Source: Anas platyrhynchos (taxonomy: Eukaryota > Chordata > Aves > Anseriformes > Anatidae). Taken from it: a stretch of 64,000 nucleotides of DNA. Location of the stretch: assembly GCF_047663525.1 (NCBI RefSeq), contig NC_092606.1:4958501-5022500 (forward strand), given 5' to 3'. Numbering within the stretch: position 1 is the first letter of the stretch; the number at the start of each line of letters is the position of its first letter. Below are positions 57,788-64,000 of the stretch, piece by piece. The notes under the pieces were generated by a model. It searched no databases, was not told where the DNA came from, and worked only from the letters and a program-made list of their open reading frames with translations. The translations under genes were made by a program, and so were the position numbers.

Positions 57788-58000
57788 CGCCCCCCCCCAC
57801 CCCACCCCCGGCCCCGCAGCCGGCTCCCGGCCCCGCTCAGCCTTCCTCCTCCTCCTCCTCCTCCTCCTCCTCCTCCTGCCCGAGCCCCGGCTCCCGGCTC
57901 CCGACACCCGGCTCCTCCCCGGGGCGGCGACAAAAGCGCAGCCACACCGCCCCCAGCCCCTCTGCCCGCCCCCCCCCGGGGGTGGTTGGATGGGTTTGGG
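57788..58000 (-). promoter_or_regulatory. TRAF4: TRAF4 5'UTR and promoter region
   Basis: GC-rich, CpG-containing sequence upstream of the TRAF4 ATG. A (GGA) repeat of about 12 units on the minus strand lies at 57878-57843, within the likely 5'UTR. No TATA box is apparent. The coding frame stays open upstream across the repeat (a poly-Arg stretch), but no ATG precedes MPGYDYK in that frame, so the homology-supported start is kept. Confidence 0.55.
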
Positions 58001-59247
58001 GTGGATTTAGGGGGTTTAGGGGTGGTGGGGATGGAGGGCGGGCTGTGGGGTAGCAGGGGGTACCGGGGGGAGCTCGTGCTGAGCCCCAAGGATGGGGGCA
58101 GCAGCTGGGGGGGCTTCGTTCCCAGCAGCTGGGGTTACTGGTTCCAGTCCCCCCATGGAAGTGGTTCCCAGTTAGCAGAGGTTTTGGGGCTCCTATCCCC
58201 TGGGTTTGGTGGCAAACAGCCCTGGGCAAAGCTTGGCCCCACGTGTGCTGAGCACAAAAAAAATTTGGCCACCCCCGGGGTTTTCCCGAGGGCCCCGACA
58301 CGCTGACAGCGGGGAGCAGCGGGGTAAACCTGAGCCTGGAAACACAACGTGCAAAAAATGAAAATTAAATTAAAATAAAATAATAATAATAGACAGCTGG
58401 GTGAGCGCGGGGAGCTGGCAGCGGTGCCACCCGCCAGCTGTCACGGGGGGTTTGGGCTGCTCAAATTTGGTTTCTCCTGGGGGGGTTTGCTCAGAGCCAG
58501 GAGCCCCCAGGGCAGGACCCAGTGGCAGCCCTGGGTCCCTCTGGTTGTGCCACCAAGTCACCAAGCACACAACAACCACAGCCTGACACCCGTCCCAGCT
58601 CCCTGAGACACGGCCCCATCCCAAAACCATCCCTGGCCATGACTGTGGGATGGGGTGACGGCCAGGAGGGTCCTGCAGGCCCTGCGCCCAGGGGGCTCCC
58701 CCCTGCAGAAGGCATCTGAGCAGCTCCCCGTGAGCCCGGAGAGCCCCCAGCTCCCACCGCAGGCACGGAGCAGGCGGAGTTTTGTCACCATTCCCCCCAT
58801 CTCTTTGATGTTCCCCAATTTTTCCGTTTCTAACCTCGCTGAGGAGCAACCTCTGCTAATTAGCCCGGAGCTGACAAAGCCATCAGAGGTGTCAGACCCT
58901 GCAAACAAAGCTCCCCTCCCTCCTTTCCCCCCCTGTCCCTAATGAGAGCCCCCCCCTGCACTCCACATCACAGCCCCGGCGTTTGTCTCGCACAAAGGCG
59001 ACGCTCAACCTCCGGGCAGGGCACTCGCCTTTGGAGAGGGGACATGTCCCCCCCTGGACCCATCTGGGCTCGGGGAGGTTTCCTTCTCCTCCTTCCTTCC
59101 CTTTTCCTTGTGTTTAGGGACAGAAAACCAGAAAACAGAAGCTCTGGCTTCTAAAGAAGCCAAGGTGGCGCCTTTTGCCCCGGGGGAAGGAGTGGGGAGA
59201 GCTCGCTCCCTGTTTTGGGGACTGGTGCCTGCAGAAGGCGAGGTGCT

Positions 59248-59320
59248 GGATGGACGGACGGACGGATGGACGGACGGATGGATGGATGGATGGATGGATG
59301 GATGGACGGACAGACGGACA
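59248..59320. repeat. Tetranucleotide microsatellite (GGAY)n
   Basis: About 18 tetranucleotides alternating GGAC and GGAT, with a clean GGAT block in the middle (59278-59304). It is likely polymorphic in length. The repeat creates chance frames (DGRMDG on plus). Confidence 0.92.
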
Positions 59321-61113
59321 GTGGCTGTGAAGCCTCGTGGGAATGGGGCTGTGCCCAGGCCAGGTGCCAGCACCAACCCAGATCAGCTCAGGGCGCGTTT
59401 TGGCCGTTCCCTGCTGACAGCACGGGGCTGAGGGCAGTGGGACAGCTCAGCTCAGCAGGCATGGGAACCTGCAGCCCTGGGAGCCTGCCCGCCTGCGGCT
59501 CCTCCTGCCCGGCCCTCCCTGCAGGCAGCTTTTCCTCAGTGAAAATGACCAGATCTCGGTGTAAATGGACAGACCTGGGCACCCAGGTGAGGTCAGCACC
59601 GCCGGGGACTCGGGGACGCACCACCCGGGACCGGGAGCCCTCGGTCCCATCACGGCCCTGGGATGTGCTCAGCCCCTGGGCTGCAGCTGAGCTCTTCCAG
59701 GCGTTTCCAGCACCGGGGTGCAGGGACAAAGCAAGGCTCACGGCAGAAGCCCTGAGACCTGCAGTTTTCACCGGGAGCTTCTGCAGGGAAACAAAGCAGC
59801 AGACGTGAGGAATGCAACTGGCCTATTTGCCGGGGCTGCTCTCTGCCTCCGGCACACGGACGTGCCTCGGCTTGTCGTTTCAAGAGCTATTGTTGCTCGG
59901 GGCTGGGGGCCTCTTTGTTTCCTTTACCCTTTCTCCAGGCTTGGTCACAGCCCGGTATTAAATTATTCAAATCATCTCGCCGGGCTTCACAGCTGAACCG
60001 AGCGCGCAGGCTGCGAAATCCCCAGGGCTCCGGCCCTCGGTGCACAACCCCCAGCCCAGCACCAAGCCCCCTGCCTGGGGGGAAACGTCCCAATATTCGG
60101 GCTGGTGACACCCCCAGAACCAGCAGTGCTGTGCAAAGCCCCTCGTTAAGCCATAAAACAACCCACCCAGCACCAGCAGGGCAGAGGGGGCTGCCAGGAG
60201 CGTGCTGGAACAAGGAGCCGGGCTTTCAGGGCTGCACGTGGCCCGGGGGCAGAAGCATTTTGGTGTCACTGTTGGCGAGGCAAAGGGTGGCAGAGGATCC
60301 TGTCACCCGCCTGGTGAGGCTGGAGCAGGAATCCCTCCTTATGGGGTGTGTTTGGAGGTGGTGCGGGCTGAGGGGAGCCCCAAGAGAGGGGCTGGGTGGG
60401 TGCAGGGTGAGCACCGCACAGCCACAAGGGATCTCTTGCTACAGGAGGAAAGACAACGGCCCAGAGGGGCTGCGGGGTGGTTTTCCCCAGCCCTGCAATT
60501 ATCCCGGTGCTCAGGTTGGTCTGGGAGCAGCTCCACCTTCCCCTCCACCGACAGCAGGGCTGCCAGAGCTGTCCCCGTAACCTGCAGCGCGAGGCGAGGG
60601 CCAAGGCACCGGCAGAGCCTTTGAACGCGAGCCGGCTTCCTGGGCTAGCAGGGTGTAACCGCCTGAAAAGGCAGCTCCACGAGAAACAAAAAAGGGCAGG
60701 GGAAAAACCCATTCACCCACCCCGCCAGGAGCCAAAGAGGGAGGCCGTGTCTGCAGCCAGGACTGCACACGCCTCTCCCGGCTGGACGGGACCTGCTCCC
60801 TTCCCCAGCCAGAGCCTGCGAGGCGAAGGAGGGGAGAGCAGGAGAGCTGCAGAAATTCATTACCTCTCACATGACAGAGGGATCAGTCGGCTCCTAGCAG
60901 AGCCCCGGCGAGGTTTCCCTCATTGAAGACGGGAGAGAATCACAAAAATAATTAGAGAGATTCCATCTCAGCCAGCTTATGAAAGCACCGACTTTATACA
61001 CAACAGATTGGCAACAGCACAAAGATGGATGTGAAAGGCAAGAGCGTTTGCAATGTCAGACAGATCAGAGACAGAAGCTCATCAAAAAATGGCCCAGGGC
61101 AGATAGAAGTTAA

Positions 61114-61158
61114 AAAAAGAAAATAAAAAAAAAAAAAAAAGAAGGAAAGGAAAGGAAA
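61114..61158. repeat. A-rich/purine tract
   Basis: An A-rich stretch containing A16 followed by GAAGGAAAGGAAAGG. On the minus strand this is a T/C tract in the likely NEK8 3'UTR region. It could be the degraded tail of a retrosequence, but no body of one is recognisable. Confidence 0.7.
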
Positions 61159-62065
61159 CGACCCTTCTGGAGATAAAAACCGTAACTCCTGTCTGTGACA
61201 CGGTGATATGCCCCCCCTCCTGCCTGCAGAAAGGATCCCTGGTGAAAATTCATCATCTCCCTGTGGAGATCGGGGTTAAAAAACTTCACCTGGAGACAAT
61301 CGCTCGCTGTGTTCTGCTGCCTTCCACTAGCTCGGCCGGGAGCCAGCGAGCTGGTCAGCAGCGGGATTTAGGGGCCTGAGGACAAACATCAGCTGGAGGA
61401 TGCTCAGCTGGGCTCCCCGGGGCTGGAAGGGGAGAGCTCCAGGCGCTGCACCACAAGGCGTGACGCTGCTCGCGCCGGGTTCGGCCAGCCGTGCAGGGCA
61501 GGACCCTTGAAAGCGTGCTGAACAGCTCAAGCAACGGGCAGAAGGCTTTCAGGGGGGGATGGGAAAGGCCAGACTTCTCTAATTAGAAAAGAGGTTTGCA
61601 CTTAGTCACCCAGTGTAGTGCCTGGGGCTGTAACTCCAGACACTGCTGCGCACAGGCTGACAGTTCTCTCAGACACCAAGCTGTCAGCCCGGGCTTTGTA
61701 ACCAGAGACAGTTTCCACAGGGGAAAACAACCTCTGTGCTCACCAGCGGCAGAGGAGAGCCCTTCTGCTTCTACAGGCACTTCCAACAGGGTGGGGAAGA
61801 GCCCCAGTGTCACCCACCGAAGGCAGCACCAGCACTGGGGACGTCTGCCCCGCGGCAGGTCCAGTGCAGCGGCTCTCAGGCACTTCAGGTTCACAACGAC
61901 CCTCGTTGATGTGATGTGAGACCAGCTCTGGTTCTGTGAGAACCATCGTCAGGAGCTCCCCGTCGTTGCAGCTCCCTTCTGGGCGCAGGGACACGGCACA
62001 GGCAGGCTACACGGAGCCTCCGCACCCGCAGGGTGAGGCTGGATGCTGCCCCGCTCGCCTCCAGC

Positions 62066-63986
62066 TCACTGCGGAGGTGACTCTTCCACGGCAGCTGAAA
62101 GACAAAAAACAACACCATGAATAAGCCCTAAGCCAGCGCTCGATGAAGCTGCAGCGAGGAGTGTCCTGCAGCAACAGATGAGCAATGCAAACCCTGCCCT
62201 GCTGCCCCTGGAAGAGTCAGTGGCAGAGCCCAAGCAGGAGGAAATATCTCGAGGCTCGCGCCTTCCTCCTCCTCTCCAGCACGCCCGGCTTCTCCCAGTT
62301 ATCCCAGGCCTGTGTTTGCAGTGGGATTGAGCAAAGGGTGCAGCAGCAGTCTCACAATAAAGCGGGCACAAGTCCAAACCAGTCAAAAACAGCGCTGGCC
62401 ACATGGGAGGAAACCGCAGAGCGGTGCACAACTGCCGCCCCAAAGGTGGAGCGCGGCTCGGCAGTGCCAGCACCCCTCCCAGCTCACAGCCAGACCTGAA
62501 AGTGGCTGGAACATCAAACGTGTCGCCAGCTCGGGCTCTTTTTGGAGAGGTTTCCAGGGGACTGAGCTGTGTGAAAGCCCGAAATGAGAACTTCAGCCCT
62601 GGTGCTGAATCTCGCAGCCGAGCCTCTGTGAGCTCAGCCCCTGGGAGCCCAGAACTCAGCTGCCCAGAGCTCAGCGTGACTCCAGCACGGGAAGGGGTTG
62701 CAGCTTGCAGCATTTTGCTCCCACGGCAAATTCCCTGCTTGTTCCTGAGCCCGGGGACTTGGCTGTTCCCCCGGTACCCTTCACAGCAGCACGCATCACG
62801 TGAGAGCTCGGCACTCATGGCAGCACCGGGACCGATGCCGCTGCGCTGGGGCAGCCAGCGGGCCTCCTCCCCTCGGGGCTGTAATTAGCCTCCTTGAAGT
62901 GGGCTGGGGCTGGGATCCCTCAGCCCAGAGCCGAGGCCATAATCAGCCCGGCAGAGGAGGAAGAAAGGCCCCCTCCAGCACTCTGGGCCAGGCTCCCATC
63001 GTACGCCCAGGCAGCGGAAGGGCAGGGTGATGCCACGGGCACGTTGTAACCACGCAGCGAGGCTGCCTTTGGCCCCAGCTGAGAGGAACCACAAAAACCA
63101 TCGCTATCTTTTCCAAACCACAACGGAGAGCCGGCAGCCAAAACGACGCCTCAAATCTCAGCTTCTTATTTCAGCAGCAGCAATTAAGAGGGCCGCTCTT
63201 TTGGGATACTCGGCACGCCAGCTCCCCACCAGCTGCAGCCTGGCCAGCCCACCTGGCCGGGAGCGCGTGAGCCAGCCTCTGCCACCCCTCTCTGCTCCCC
63301 CAGCCCAGGGAAAACAGCAGTGCCACGGGGCGGTGCGGCAGAAGGGGAGTATTTCTGCACTTCAGGTTATTTCTGTTCCTCTAGATGGACAGGAATAACG
63401 CACAGCTATGTGCTGGGGTTGCTCGGTGCAGCTCTGGGCACGAGGCATTGTGTCTGGCTGGGCTGTGAGAGCAGGAATCTCGGCAGCAAAGCCTCTACTC
63501 ACGCTTTACAGCCAGCAGCGTGTTCCCGTGGCAGCAGGCTACGGAGGTCACCAGGTATGGATGCGTCTCCTCCAGCTGCACAGGCCTCGGCGCTCCCGTT
63601 TCCTCGTCCTTCCTGCCCAAGCGTCCCCTGGCTCCTTTCCCCCAGGTGCACACCTCGCCATCTGCAGAGGGACACAGCTGGCTGCACGCAGGGCTCCCGG
63701 TGGCCTTCACCAGGGAGCAGCCTCCCCTCCACCTGGAGCTTTCTCCTGCTTTACCCAGCAACGTGAACTCCAGGCACAGGGAAGTCAGGGCCTGCTGCAG
63801 CCCAGCACGCGGGGGTTTAAGCCTCACCTGCTCCGATGGCCACGGTGAAGGCGTCCCCACAAGCCACCACGGTGACCTTCATGGCCTGGAGCCCCACCAC
63901 CAGGTGTGGCACGCGACTGTTGCGGCAGGAGTTGGTGCCCAGCTGCCCGTGCTGGTTGCTCCCAAAGGCGTAACACTGGCCAGAAG
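62066..63986 (-). CDS. NEK8: NEK8 C-terminal part: RCC1-like repeats and tail (5' exons outside window)
   Basis: NEK8 (NPHP9) is a ciliary NIMA-related kinase of the inversin compartment; the kinase domain lies off the right edge. Three exons are read: 63986-63828 (SGQCYAFGSNQHGQLGTNSC and on, ending TVAIGA), 63661-63503 (DGEVCTWGKGARGRLGRKDE and on, ending NTLLAVK) and 62094-62066 (tail ending AVEESPPQ, then TGA). The first two are 159 bases each and encode RCC1 blades with the typical G-Q-L-G and W-G-x-G patterns. The last exon holds only 29 coding bases; it is found by phase and by likeness to the human tail, which I recall as SVTDEPVPP. If the donor at 63502 were ignored, the frame would stop two codons later, a false end. 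GT-AG sites are present at each junction. Confidence 0.93.
62095..63502 (-). other. NEK8: NEK8 last intron
   Basis: A 1.4-kb intron with donor GTGAGT at 63502 and acceptor TTTTTTGTCTTTCAG ending at 62095. No other gene or element is seen in it. Confidence 0.85.
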
Positions 63987-64000
63987 CTGACAACAGAGAG

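Larger units (their letters stand above)
58001..62065. other. Interval between TRAF4 promoter and NEK8 end; includes NEK8 3'UTR
   Basis: No coding gene is recognisable. The right part (from 62065 leftwards, perhaps to about 60980) should be NEK8 3'UTR on the minus strand, but I see no canonical minus-strand AATAAA; the nearest variant is TATAAA at 60998-60993. An A/G-rich tract lies at 61114-61158 and an AT-rich patch at 58346-58391. The remainder is presumably TRAF4 upstream regulatory sequence. Confidence 0.55.

Noticed and set aside
57641-57907. N-terminally extended TRAF4 beginning at 57907 with a poly-Arg run
   Set aside because: The codon at 57907 is GTG, not ATG, and no ATG precedes MPGYDYK in that frame in the nearby upstream sequence. 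Human TRAF4 starts at the equivalent of MPGYDYK. Non-AUG initiation is possible but unsupported.
56572-58089. 505-codon minus-strand frame through TRAF4 intron 1 and exon 1
   Set aside because: It reads the TRAF4 region in a different frame, with poly-Glu, poly-Gly and Pro runs from the TCC and G repeats. Not a gene.

Overview
This is a stretch of vertebrate nuclear chromosome, almost certainly from a bird. It holds intron-split genes with GT-AG junctions, CpG-rich promoters, the miR-144/miR-451 hairpin pair, and 3' ends of CR1-type LINEs of the sort common in birds. The short introns and very GC-rich intergenic DNA fit an avian microchromosome. I recall this gene neighbourhood from human 17q11.2 and chicken chromosome 19. 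Species cannot be fixed by reading alone.

Layout, left to right. (1) FLOT2, plus strand, 189-2845: the last eight coding exons, with the 5' part off the left edge. (2) A GC-rich interval with a CR1 remnant and candidate GATA sites. (3) A very compact unit at 6363-6870: TATA box, pre-miR-144, pre-miR-451 and a poly(A) signal. (4) A G-rich minisatellite block, about 7.0-7.66 kb. (5) ERAL1, plus strand, 7939-12129, complete in 11 exons. (6) FAM222B, plus strand: CpG-island promoter and non-coding exon 1 near 14.2-14.5 kb, a 24.5-kb first intron, a small first coding exon at 39.0 kb, a large second coding exon at 44-45.6 kb, and a long 3'UTR ending near 47.98 kb. (7) An intergenic interval with a G26 run, a CpG-rich patch and a second minisatellite, 48-52.7 kb. 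(8) TRAF4, minus strand, 57787-53228, complete in seven coding exons (470 aa). (9) A gene-free interval, 58-62 kb. (10) The C-terminal RCC1-repeat end of NEK8, minus strand, 63986-62066, cut by the right edge.

The genes do not form a pathway. FLOT2 is a membrane-microdomain scaffold. miR-144/451 is the erythroid microRNA pair. ERAL1 is the mitochondrial small-subunit rRNA chaperone GTPase. FAM222B is of unknown function. TRAF4 is a signalling adaptor and NEK8 a ciliary kinase. What they share is conserved order. The most notable points are the short self-contained miR-144/451 transcription unit with a GC-clamped miR-451 stem, an apparent single-gene inversion of ERAL1 relative to the human arrangement as I recall it, a roughly 45-residue longer linker in ERAL1, and a possible in-frame upstream ORF in FAM222B. 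I found no wholly new gene system. All gene models come from reading splice sites and remembered orthologue sequence, not from alignment software.
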